In this document: positions 25,369-32,896 of the stretch, piece by piece | How positions within the stretch are numbered: the stretch's first letter is position 1 | Layout: each line of letters starts with the position of its first letter | From: Comamonas koreensis | GTDB taxonomy: Bacteria > Pseudomonadota > Gammaproteobacteria > Burkholderiales > Burkholderiaceae_C | DNA: 64,000 nucleotides | Direction: 5' to 3' | Assembly (NCBI RefSeq): GCF_021026195.1 | Contig: NZ_JAJNCT010000007.1 | Coordinates: forward strand, 1-64,000 | The notes under the pieces: model-generated | Told to the model about the DNA's origin: nothing | The model's input: the letters and a program-made list of their open reading frames with translations, nothing else | Database searches by the model: none | Made by a program: the position numbers and the translations under genes

Positions 25369-26059
25369 GACAACCAATCTTTCCTCCAATGATCGAACAC
25401 CCGTCACGCGACGCCGGTGTCTGCGCAGCATCGTAGCGTTGTCAATGATGTCCTCTATCGCTATAGGTTTTACAGCACAGGCTGCTGCACCACAGGCGCC
25501 TGCCACGATTTTGGTCGTGGGCGACTCGATCAGCGCCGAATACGGCATCGCACGCGGAAAAGGCTGGGTGGCGCTGCTGCAGGACAAGCTCGAACAAAGC
25601 AAAAACGCCCATTACCAAGTGCACAACGCCAGCATCAGCGGCGACACCACCGCCGGCGGCCGGGCCCGTTTTGGCCAGTTGCTGACGCAGCACAAGCCCG
25701 GCATCGTCGTGCTGGAGCTCGGTGCCAATGATGCGCTGCGCGGCTTGCCGTTGGCCAGCACCCAGGCCAACTTGGCTGCCATGGTGGACAGCGCCCAAAA
25801 GGCCGGCGCCCAGGTACTGCTGCTGGGCATGCAGGTACCTCCCAACTACGGCACCAAATACACCACAGACTTTGCCCAGGTCTTCACCACCCTGGCGCGC
25901 GAGAAGAAAACCGCTGTCGTGCCCTTCTTGCTGCATGGCGTGGCCGACGTACCCGATTCTGAAAAGAACTTCCAGGCCGACCGCATCCACCCGCTGGCCA
26001 GCGCCCACCCGCAGCTGCTGGCCAATGTCTGGCCCGAGCTGCAAAAGCTGATGAAATAA
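25367..26059 (+). CDS. tesA: Periplasmic acyl-CoA thioesterase I / lysophospholipase L1
   Basis: A 230-residue SGNH hydrolase. The signal peptide is preceded by RRR (residues 15-17), and blocks I (GDSIS, Ser54), III (LGANDAL) and V (DRIHPL) are intact. It hydrolyses acyl-CoA and lysophospholipid in the periplasm; arylesterase and protease activity are known in the family. The start ATG shares bases with the divergent ybbA start, so both promoters must lie inside the opposite coding sequences. Confidence 0.93.
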   Translation: MTTNLSSNDRTPVTRRRCLRSIVALSMMSSIAIGFTAQAAAPQAPATILVVGDSISAEYGIARGKGWVALLQDKLEQSKNAHYQVHNASISGDTTAGGRARFGQLLTQHKPGIVVLELGANDALRGLPLASTQANLAAMVDSAQKAGAQVLLLGMQVPPNYGTKYTTDFAQVFTTLAREKKTAVVPFLLHGVADVPDSEKNFQADRIHPLASAHPQLLANVWPELQKLMK

Positions 26060-26063
26060 AAAA

Positions 26064-26092
26064 TGCCGCCAGCGCAATGCGGGCGGCATTCA
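26064..26092. terminator. Terminator hairpin between tesA and metC
   Basis: ATGCCGCC and GGGCGGCAT form the stem around CGCAATGC. A-rich sequence lies to the left and a T-containing flank to the right, so it can serve both converging genes. Confidence 0.7.
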
Positions 26093-26110
26093 TGGGTTAG
26101 GCGCTACCGC

Positions 26111-27352
26111 TTAGCCAAAGGCTTTTTGCAGCGCTTGCGCCAAATCCTGCTGCAGGTCGTTCACATCTTCCAGCCCGATCGAGAAGCGCACCACCGTGCC
26201 CGGCTGCAACTGCGACTCGGTCAGCGCGCGCATGCTGCCAATCTTGTAGGGCACCACCAGGCTGATCGGGCCGCCCCAGCTGTAGGCCAGCTTGAACAGG
26301 CGCAGGCTCTCGCAGAACAGGTCGATCTGCTGCTGGCTGTAGCGCGGATCGATCACCACGCTGAAGAGACCGGCGGCAGCACCTTGCTTGCCCGCCACCG
26401 CGCCAGCACCGCAAAGCTGCTGCCAATGCGCATGGCCTGGCGATCCGGCAAAGGCCGGGTGCAGCAGTTGCACCACGCCGGGCTGCTCGGCCATGAAGGC
26501 GGCCAGCTGCCGGGCCGCCGCATCTTGCGCGTGGTAGCGCAGCGCCAGGCTGGGCAGGCTGCGCAGCACGGTCTCGATGTCGTTCACCCCCACGCCCAGG
26601 CCCAGGTGCATATGCGTGGCCTGCACCTTGCGGTGCACAGCGGCATCACGGGTCACGATCGAGCCCATCAGCACATCACCGCCGCCGCTGGGGTACTTGG
26701 TGAGCGAATGCGCCGACACATCCACGCCCGTGCGGTAGCTGCCATCGCCATCCAGGTCAAAGCAGTTGAAGGCCAGGCCGGCACCCCAGGTGTTGTCCAG
26801 CGCCGTGGCAATGCCTTTTTGCTGGCACAGGCGCACAAGGCCCACCAGATCGGGGAACTCCATGCTGACTGAGCCAGCGGCCTCCAGCCAGACCAGGCGG
26901 GTGTTGTCCTGGATCAGGCTGGCGCAGTGCTCCACCCGCATCGGGTCGTAGTAGCCGATGCTGACGCCAAAGCGCTGCAGCTCGCTCTCGGCAAAGCCCT
27001 TGCTCGGGCCGTAGACGTTGTCGGGCAGCAGCACATGGTCACCGCTCTTGAGCAGCGCCAGGCCAATCACCGAGATCGATGCCAGGCCGCTGGGCACCAG
27101 CACGCAGTGGCTGCCGCCTTCCAGGGTGGCAATGCGCTCTTCCAGAATGTAGGTGGTGGGCGTGCCGTGCAGGCCATAGGTGAAGGCGCTCTTGTCCTTC
27201 CAGTCCCAGCTGCGCATCGCCGCCACGTTGGGAAAGAACACGCTCGATGCCTTGAACACCCCGGGCTGCGGCGCTGCAAAAGGCGCATCTGGCGCATAAG
27301 GGTGGTGGATGATGCCGGTGATCGGTGCCTGGTTTTTGGGGGTGGAGCTCAT
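26111..27352 (-). CDS. metC: Cystathionine beta-lyase
   Basis: A 413-residue fold-type I PLP enzyme that converts cystathionine to homocysteine, pyruvate and ammonia. The PLP lysine sits in SLTKYPSGGGDV, a sequence characteristic of the MetC branch, and LDNTWGAG holds the cofactor aspartate. The N-terminal FTYGLHGTPTT loop is typical. It differs clearly from the MetY enzyme at 45766, whose lysine context is [10 protein letters not shown]. Confidence 0.93.
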   Translation of the reverse strand: MSSTPKNQAPITGIIHHPYAPDAPFAAPQPGVFKASSVFFPNVAAMRSWDWKDKSAFTYGLHGTPTTYILEERIATLEGGSHCVLVPSGLASISVIGLALLKSGDHVLLPDNVYGPSKGFAESELQRFGVSIGYYDPMRVEHCASLIQDNTRLVWLEAAGSVSMEFPDLVGLVRLCQQKGIATALDNTWGAGLAFNCFDLDGDGSYRTGVDVSAHSLTKYPSGGGDVLMGSIVTRDAAVHRKVQATHMHLGLGVGVNDIETVLRSLPSLALRYHAQDAAARQLAAFMAEQPGVVQLLHPAFAGSPGHAHWQQLCGAGAVAGKQGAAAGLFSVVIDPRYSQQQIDLFCESLRLFKLAYSWGGPISLVVPYKIGSMRALTESQLQPGTVVRFSIGLEDVNDLQQDLAQALQKAFG

Positions 27353-27410
27353 AGCAAAAAAAGTCGGTCAGAAAACGGAACAGCTGCGGGCTATTGTGCA
27401 GCAGATAGGC

Positions 27411-28916
27411 TCAGCGCAAAGCCGCCGCCACCAAGCCCAGCGCTGCGGGCTTGGCACCCGCCTCAAAGAAGCCGCTGGCCTGCAGCAGCGCCGCACTGTT
27501 TTGCAGAGGCAGCCAGTCGCCGCCTGCGCAGCGCTGCCAAGCCAGCGGCCCGGCGCTACCAGCCGCTGTAGCGACCGCCGCCAGCCAGGCATCAAGTCCA
27601 TCCGCTGGCGCTGGCCACCAGCGGGCTTGCTCGCCCAGGCTGACGAGAACAGGCAGCGCTTGCGCCGATGCAGCCGGCGCCATAACGGGGGCATCCAGCC
27701 CCGCCAAGGCATCACGCGCCCAGGCGCGCAGGCCGGCGCGGTAGCCCTTGTCGGGGAACTGCGCTGCCCATTGCTGGCGGTCCGCATCCATCTCGTCACC
27801 CATAGCGCTGCGGCCCAGTGCGGCGGCAATATCCAGCGCCGGCTTGCGCGCCACCTGCTCCAGCCAGAGCCGGTAGTCGGCACTGGGCGCTGCGGCGTTG
27901 GGCGGGTTGATCAGCCACAGCCCTTGCACAGGCTTGCCCAGCGCAGCCTGCTGCAACACAAGCGCCTGGGCCAGGCGCGCAGCATCGCCATGGGCGACGA
28001 TGACCAGCCCCTGTTCGCCACCCAGATGCAAATGCTGGATGAGGTCTTGCAGCATCGCCAGCTGCTGCGCATCGCCCAGGCGCTGGTCCTTTTTGGGCTT
28101 GTCGCTGCGCCCCAGGCCCAGCCAATCCGGGGCCACAACACGGTCACCCCGCGCGGCCAGGCCGGCTGCCAGTTCGCGGAACAGGCCTTGCTGTGCCGGC
28201 AGGCCGGGCAGCAGCAGCCATTGCCGGGCAGCGTCCGATGGCGCAGGGTTCTGGCCCGCGCTGTCTTTGGCATGCAGGCGCAGTCCGCCCAAGGCCGGCC
28301 AGTCGCTGTAAAAGCAGCTGGGGCAGCCGCAATCCAGTGCCGGGGCAAACAGTGCATCGGGGGTGCGCAGTGCGTCGTCGCGCAGCGGGTGGCTGGCCAG
28401 CGCCTGCTGCTTTTGCTGCACGCGGCGCTGGCCGAAGAAAGCCGTCAGCAGCGCTGCGGCCTCGTCCTCCAACACGCCAGCGGTCACGGCGGTGTGGTGG
28501 TTCAGCGCGGCCTGTGCAAACAGGTCCAGCACCGATCCCCCCGCGCCGGTGCGCGGCTCGGCAGCGCCCCAGACCACGCGGTCCAGCCGCGCATGCAAGA
28601 TGGCGCCGGCGCACATCGCGCAGGGCTCCAAGGTGACATACAAGGTACAGCCATCGAGCCGGTAATTGCCCAGGCGCTTGGCCGCATTGCGCAGGGCCTC
28701 GATCTCGGCATGGGCGCTGGGGTCATGGGCGCCAATTGGGTGGTTAAAGCCCCGGCCCACGATCTGCCCATCGCGCACCACCACGGCACCCACGGGCACT
28801 TCGCCCGCCTGCGCCGCAGCGCGCGCCTGCTCCAGCGCGGCGCCCATCCAGTGCGCATCACCAGGCTGGGGGGGCAGCTGGCCGCCAGTGCCGGTGGGGA
28901 CGAGGCTGTCAGCCAT
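27411..28916 (-). CDS. tadA: tRNA adenosine(34) deaminase TadA fused to an alpha/beta-hydrolase-like domain
   Basis: Residues 20-170 form the deaminase that makes inosine at tRNA position 34: HAEIEAL (His69, Glu71) and PCAMC (Cys99, Cys102) bind zinc. A Cys-rich linker (CGCPSC near residue 200) follows, then about 280 residues of alpha/beta-hydrolase form (LLLPGLPAQQGLF, DWLGLGRSDKP, VIVAHGDAARL). The nucleophile elbow reads AHGDA, with no serine at the usual place, so the domain is probably inactive. The whole is 501 residues against 167 in E. coli. AAGAG precedes the ATG. Confidence 0.93.
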   Translation of the reverse strand: MADSLVPTGTGGQLPPQPGDAHWMGAALEQARAAAQAGEVPVGAVVVRDGQIVGRGFNHPIGAHDPSAHAEIEALRNAAKRLGNYRLDGCTLYVTLEPCAMCAGAILHARLDRVVWGAAEPRTGAGGSVLDLFAQAALNHHTAVTAGVLEDEAAALLTAFFGQRRVQQKQQALASHPLRDDALRTPDALFAPALDCGCPSCFYSDWPALGGLRLHAKDSAGQNPAPSDAARQWLLLPGLPAQQGLFRELAAGLAARGDRVVAPDWLGLGRSDKPKKDQRLGDAQQLAMLQDLIQHLHLGGEQGLVIVAHGDAARLAQALVLQQAALGKPVQGLWLINPPNAAAPSADYRLWLEQVARKPALDIAAALGRSAMGDEMDADRQQWAAQFPDKGYRAGLRAWARDALAGLDAPVMAPAASAQALPVLVSLGEQARWWPAPADGLDAWLAAVATAAGSAGPLAWQRCAGGDWLPLQNSAALLQASGFFEAGAKPAALGLVAAALR

Positions 28917-28921
28917 TGCTG

Positions 28922-29167
28922 TCACTCTTCGGCTTGTTTCAGGCGCTGTGCATCCTGCTGCAGCGCCTGGTTCAGCTGCTCCTGCACCTGCTGCTGGATC
29001 TGGCGGCTTTGTGCATTCACATCCTTGCTGGTGTCGATCTGCGGCACGGACACGCCTTCCCCGGCGGCGGGTGCGGGCGCCACTGTCACGCCCATGTTCT
29101 GCTTCATCAGCAGCGCCACAATCGCCATCACCACCAGCAACCCTGCCAAACCCAATACAGCCCGCAT
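28922..29167 (-). CDS. Small single-pass membrane protein with coiled-coil tail
   Basis: The 81-residue protein starts with one hydrophobic helix (residues 1-21), has a short flexible stretch and ends in a Gln/Glu-rich coiled coil of about 35 residues. It ends five bases upstream of tadA on the same strand. No family is recognised; the start is the only ATG in a good position. Confidence 0.7.
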   Translation of the reverse strand: MRAVLGLAGLLVVMAIVALLMKQNMGVTVAPAPAAGEGVSVPQIDTSKDVNAQSRQIQQQVQEQLNQALQQDAQRLKQAEE

Positions 29168-29200
29168 AGCATCCTTCCTCCATTCCGTATGCGGGTCTGA

Positions 29201-30136
29201 TTATCGCGCGGCATCGCAGCCAATGGCCGGCAGGCCCTGGTTGGCCTGCCACAGCTGCACGGCCAGCGCGCGGATCTCATCGGCCAGATGCAGGCGCTGC
29301 AGCCAGTGTTGCGGTATGCCCTGCTCGCCCCAAAAAGCGCCGGCTATCTGGCCGGTGATGGCCGCCGTGGTGTCGGCATCGTCACCCAGATTCGCGGCCT
29401 CCAGTACCGCGTCCGCAAAGCAGTCATGCCGGGCAAAGCACCACAAGGCCGCCTCCAGGCTGCGCACCACATAGCCCGAGCCCTGAATGTCCTCTCGGCC
29501 TTTGCCCAGGTACCGGCCTTGCGCAATCTGCTGCAGCTGGGGGCTGGCCAGCGGCAGATCGGACAGCGCCAGCACCTCGGTTTTGGGCAGGCCCTGCAGC
29601 GCGCGGTTGATGGCTACCGCCAGCAGGCGGCAGGCATCCAGGCACTCCGCCGCGCCGTGGGTGGTTTGCGAGCTGAGCGCTGCCCTGTCCTGCAGATGCT
29701 GCTCGTCGCCGCAAAAGCGCAGCGCCACAGGCGCCAGCCGCATGATCGAGCCATTGCCAGCGCTGTGCGGGTCGGTGCTGCCTGCCAGCGGATTGCCGGT
29801 GAGCAAGAACCTTTGCAAAGCTTCCCGTGTGGCCATGCCAATGTCAAAGCAATGGCCGGTCGAACTCCAGTAGCCCCACTGGTACCAGTTGGCATAGCGT
29901 GCCATCTGGTCGGCAGGGTCGCAATCGCCCTTGGTGACCAGGCTCTCGGCCAGGCACAGCGCCATCGAGGTGTCGTCTGTCCACTGCCCCGCGCGCAGCG
30001 AGAACGGGCCCCCACCCACCATGTCGGTCAGCGGCACAAAGCTGCCGCGCGATTGGAATTCGACCGCAGTGCCTACTGCATCGCCGCAGGCCAGACCCAG
30101 CAAGGCACCTTGAAAGCGATCCAAGGTAGGCGGCAT
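29201..30136 (-). CDS. ADP-ribosylglycohydrolase (DraG family)
   Basis: A 311-residue protein with both metal-binding blocks of the ARH/DraG fold: WTDDTSMAL near residue 52 and LGDDADTTAAITGQIAGAFWG near 260. It removes ADP-ribose from proteins or nucleic acids, or hydrolyses related N-glycosidic bonds. The ATG overlaps the NADAR stop by one base; a GTG one codon earlier is also possible. It is the last gene of the operon starting at kptA. Confidence 0.93.
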   Translation of the reverse strand: MPPTLDRFQGALLGLACGDAVGTAVEFQSRGSFVPLTDMVGGGPFSLRAGQWTDDTSMALCLAESLVTKGDCDPADQMARYANWYQWGYWSSTGHCFDIGMATREALQRFLLTGNPLAGSTDPHSAGNGSIMRLAPVALRFCGDEQHLQDRAALSSQTTHGAAECLDACRLLAVAINRALQGLPKTEVLALSDLPLASPQLQQIAQGRYLGKGREDIQGSGYVVRSLEAALWCFARHDCFADAVLEAANLGDDADTTAAITGQIAGAFWGEQGIPQHWLQRLHLADEIRALAVQLWQANQGLPAIGCDAAR

Positions 30137-30711
30137 CACTGGCCTCCGCTGCGCAGCTGCGCGCGCGCCACCATCAGCGCAAAGCCCAGCAGATTGAGGC
30201 CACGCCAGTGCTCAGGCTGCTGGGCCAGCGCATCCTGCGCCGCCAGGCCAATGCCCCAGATGGCATCCACCGGGCTGGCCTCCACCAGCACGCGCTCCCC
30301 GGTCGTCAGCAGGTAGTCCTGCAAATCTGCGTTCTGGCCAAACTTGGCCGCATTGCCGCGCACCACGATGTCAAAGCAGGCGGCGTTCCAGCGCTCGCTG
30401 TCAAAACCCCGCACGGTGCGGCCCAGCGCCTTGGCCTGCGCCGGGCTGGCGCATTGCAAGATCTTGGCCCGCGCTTCGTCATCGCCAAACAGCCGTGCCT
30501 TCTCGGCCATCATGAAGTGCTCGGCGCTGCGGTAGTGCGCGCCCTCCACCGTGAACCCGGCCTCAAACCACTGGCTCAGGCAACCCTTGCCGACACGGCC
30601 ATCGGCCTCGGGTTGGTGGCCCCAGAAAAACAGGTAGCGGGGCTGACGGCCTGCCTGGATCTGCGCGAGCAGTTCGGGCACGGAGCGGATGGTGTCGTTG
30701 GTAGGTGCCAT
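30136..30711 (-). CDS. NADAR-family (YbiA-like) N-glycosidase
   Basis: The 191-residue protein has the family signatures GAHYRSAEHFMMAEKA (about residue 57), a Gly/Arg/Phe core (TVRGFDSERW) and DAIWGIGL near residue 150. Family members cleave N-glycosidic bonds in riboflavin precursors (YbiA) or remove ADP-ribose from guanine in DNA (shown for some NADAR proteins). Position between a HAD hydrolase and DraG favours an ADP-ribose role here. The gene starts 15 bases after the HAD stop. Confidence 0.92.
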   Translation of the reverse strand: MAPTNDTIRSVPELLAQIQAGRQPRYLFFWGHQPEADGRVGKGCLSQWFEAGFTVEGAHYRSAEHFMMAEKARLFGDDEARAKILQCASPAQAKALGRTVRGFDSERWNAACFDIVVRGNAAKFGQNADLQDYLLTTGERVLVEASPVDAIWGIGLAAQDALAQQPEHWRGLNLLGFALMVARAQLRSGGQ

Positions 30712-30726
30712 GTCAATTCTCTTATC

Positions 30727-31341
30727 TCAGTTCTCATGTCTCTCCGCCAGCCACCAGTGCGCAAACGCGGCCAGGCTGGCATGGGTGGAGTGCAGTTGTT
30801 GCAATGCCGGCCCGCCGTTGGGACTGCCATCGGGTTCGCGCAGCACCAAGGCGCCATGGATGCCTTCTGGCAGGCCCGCAAAGTTCGGTAAATAGTCATC
30901 CACAAAGGCCAGCGGCTGCAGTTGGGCCAGCGCTGTCGCCTTGGGGCTGCCGGCGCTGACATCGCTGCCAGTAGCGATCACCCGCTCAATCGGAAAGCCG
31001 AGGTCACGCAGGTTGGCCAGCCTTGCCTGGGCAAACAGGGGTGGCAGTGCGGTCAGGCATACCAGCTCAAAGCCGGCGCCGTCCAGTTGCTGGCAAGCCT
31101 CTAGCGCACCGGGTACGGCAGGCAGGGCGGACCAGAACTGCGCATCCAAGCCTGCGCGAAACCTGTGCAGTGCCTCGCCACTCAGGCGCTCGACATCCCA
31201 GCGGTCTGCTGCCCAGTAGGCATGGGGATTGCGCAAGGCAGGCCGGCGGCCGAAGGCGCGCTGCCAGGCACCGGCATAAGCCAGGTTGTAGTCGAGCAGC
31301 ACGCCATCGGCATCCAGCGCCAATACGCGATGGCCGCTCAT
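30727..31341 (-). CDS. HAD-superfamily hydrolase
   Basis: The 204-residue protein begins MSGHRVLALDADGVLLDYN, with the nucleophile Asp10 and acid Asp12. Motif II is LTALPP, motif III the Lys of SPKATAL, motif IV VDDYLPNF. The cap is small. The start overlaps the kptA stop (ATGA), so both are co-translated. In this company it may dephosphorylate ADP-ribose-1''-phosphate or a similar product of KptA; this is inference from operon context. Confidence 0.85.
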   Translation of the reverse strand: MSGHRVLALDADGVLLDYNLAYAGAWQRAFGRRPALRNPHAYWAADRWDVERLSGEALHRFRAGLDAQFWSALPAVPGALEACQQLDGAGFELVCLTALPPLFAQARLANLRDLGFPIERVIATGSDVSAGSPKATALAQLQPLAFVDDYLPNFAGLPEGIHGALVLREPDGSPNGGPALQQLHSTHASLAAFAHWWLAERHEN

Positions 31342-31940
31342 GCGTCCAGCCTCTGCAGGTAGGCCACGGGCACGGCGTCGGTCAACCAGACGCCATTGTC
31401 CGAGCAATAGAACACATGGCCATCGGCGACCATGGCTGCCGCATCCACACGCAGCAAGGCCAGCTTGCCGTGGCGCCGCCCTACCACGCTAGCCGTCTCG
31501 ACGCTGGCCGACAGGTGCACATGGTGGCGCTTTTGGCGTTGCAAGCCTTGCGCCAGGATCGCGTCAAGAAAGCGGGTCGCCGTGCCGTGGTAGAGCGCAT
31601 CCGGTGGGGTGCTGGGGTCCAATTGCAGCTCGACGGTGACCGAATGCCCCTGGTTGGCACGGATGCGCCTGCTGTCCTCGCTGAAGGCAAAGCGCTGCTT
31701 GGTGCAGCTCGCTACCACCGCCTGCAATTGCGCCAGGCTCATGGCTTTGCCACTGCGGGCCAGGCAGGCGAGCAGTTCTTCCGTATTCGCCCAGCCTGCG
31801 GCATCGAGCTGAAGGCCAATGGTCTGCGGGCTGTGCCGCAACACCAGGCTGAGCAGCTTGCTGCGGCGGGTCATGGTGGCGGACTCGTCAGCGGCATGGG
31901 CGTCTTGAATTTCTTCGGTTTCTTTTTCAAAAGTCATCAT
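31338..31940 (-). CDS. kptA: RNA 2'-phosphotransferase (Tpt1/KptA)
   Basis: Transfers an RNA 2'-phosphate to NAD+, giving ADP-ribose 1'',2''-cyclic phosphate and nicotinamide. The catalytic tetrad is visible: Arg35-His36 (LVLRHSP), an Arg near 91-94 (RRIRANQGHS) and a later Arg in GRRHG, with YHGT and HVHLSA shaping the NAD pocket. The 200-residue length matches KptA plus a 20-residue N-terminal extension. It is the first gene of the operon, divergent from the Nudix regulator with two operator copies between. Confidence 0.95.
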   Translation of the reverse strand: MMTFEKETEEIQDAHAADESATMTRRSKLLSLVLRHSPQTIGLQLDAAGWANTEELLACLARSGKAMSLAQLQAVVASCTKQRFAFSEDSRRIRANQGHSVTVELQLDPSTPPDALYHGTATRFLDAILAQGLQRQKRHHVHLSASVETASVVGRRHGKLALLRVDAAAMVADGHVFYCSDNGVWLTDAVPVAYLQRLDA

Positions 31941-32007
31941 CTAGCTTTCTTGTAGTTATGTATCGATGAGAGCGCAGGCCTCCCGCCTGCTCCTGCTCTC
32001 GCAATGC

Positions 32008-32048
32008 AAGTTGTATTGAGCAACTTCCATGAGTTGTACAATACAACT
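32008..32048. promoter_or_regulatory. Twin 17-bp palindromic operators between kptA and the Nudix regulator
   Basis: A perfect palindrome AGTTGTA-CAA-TACAACT spans 32032-32048. A second copy, AGTTGTA-TTG-AGCAACT, spans 32009-32025 and has an outer match AAGTTG/CAACTT. Their starts are 23 bp apart. They occupy the divergent promoter region of an NrtR-type regulator and the NAD/ADP-ribose operon. Confidence 0.8.
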
Positions 32049-32074
32049 AGCTTTTCTATCCGTCAAGGTTTTTT

Positions 32075-32803
32075 ATGGCCTCCAGCGCTGCCAGCCACCC
32101 ACCCATTGATTTTGTACGCCCCTACACCACCGTGGATGTGGTGATCTTCAGCGTGGTGGATGGGGCCTTGAAGGTCTTGCTGGTGCAGCGCCCGGCGTCC
32201 GGCTCGGAGCCCTTTCCGGGGCTGTGGGCGCTGCCCGGGGGCTTTGTCGATGTGGCGCAGGACAGCGACCTGCAGGCCTGCGCCAACCGCAAGTTGCGCG
32301 AGAAGACCAATGTCGCCAGCCCCTACCTGGAGCAGCTGGGCAGTTGGGGCGGCCGCAGCCGGGATCCGCGTGGCTGGTCGGCCACCCATGTCTACTTTGC
32401 CTTGATTGCGGCCCTGCCGCTGACCCTGGCCAAGGGTGCCAATGCGGCCGATGTGGCCTGGTTCGAGGTCGATGCGCTCGGCGATGAACCCGAACTCGCC
32501 TTTGACCACAGCGAGATCTTGCGCGCTGCGGTCGAGCGCCTGCGCGGCAAGGTGGAGTACACCTCGCTGCCCGCCTTTTTGCTGCCCGAGCCCTTTACCC
32601 TGCCCCAGCTCCAGCAGGTGTATGAGACGGTGCTGGGCCGGCCGGTGGACAAGAGTGGCTTTCGCACCCGCATGCTGGCGGCACAGTTTCTGCGCGAGGC
32701 CGGGCATGTCGAGGGGCCCTCCAACCGCCCGGCGATGGGCTACCGCCTGGCCGACCGCAGTGCGCCGGTGATCTTTCCGCGCACCTTCAGCCCGCGCGGC
32801 TGA
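32075..32803 (+). CDS. nrtR: Nudix-related transcriptional regulator (NrtR type)
   Basis: The 242-residue protein has an N-terminal Nudix fold (residues 12-140) and a C-terminal winged helix (FTLPQLQQVYETVLG...FRTRML, about 160-215). The Nudix box is degenerate: at the REUXEEXGU positions it reads Arg72-Lys73-Leu-Arg-Glu76-Lys77-Thr-Asn79, so key glutamates and the glycine are lost and hydrolysis is unlikely. NrtR proteins sense ADP-ribose or related metabolites and repress NAD genes. It is divergent from the operon it probably controls. Confidence 0.85.
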   Translation: MASSAASHPPIDFVRPYTTVDVVIFSVVDGALKVLLVQRPASGSEPFPGLWALPGGFVDVAQDSDLQACANRKLREKTNVASPYLEQLGSWGGRSRDPRGWSATHVYFALIAALPLTLAKGANAADVAWFEVDALGDEPELAFDHSEILRAAVERLRGKVEYTSLPAFLLPEPFTLPQLQQVYETVLGRPVDKSGFRTRMLAAQFLREAGHVEGPSNRPAMGYRLADRSAPVIFPRTFSPRG

Positions 32804-32896
32804 ACCGGCGCGGCCTGGTGCTTGGTCTGACACGGCAGTCAGCTTATCTCCCAGTGCAGCAGCCCTGCGGCAGCGACCTGAGATAATCCGGCCCCT

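Noticed and set aside
28917-29252. A 112-residue N-terminal extension of TadA
   Set aside because: It would overlap the small membrane-protein gene in another frame; the internal ATG at 28916 has a ribosome binding site and the deaminase begins right after it.
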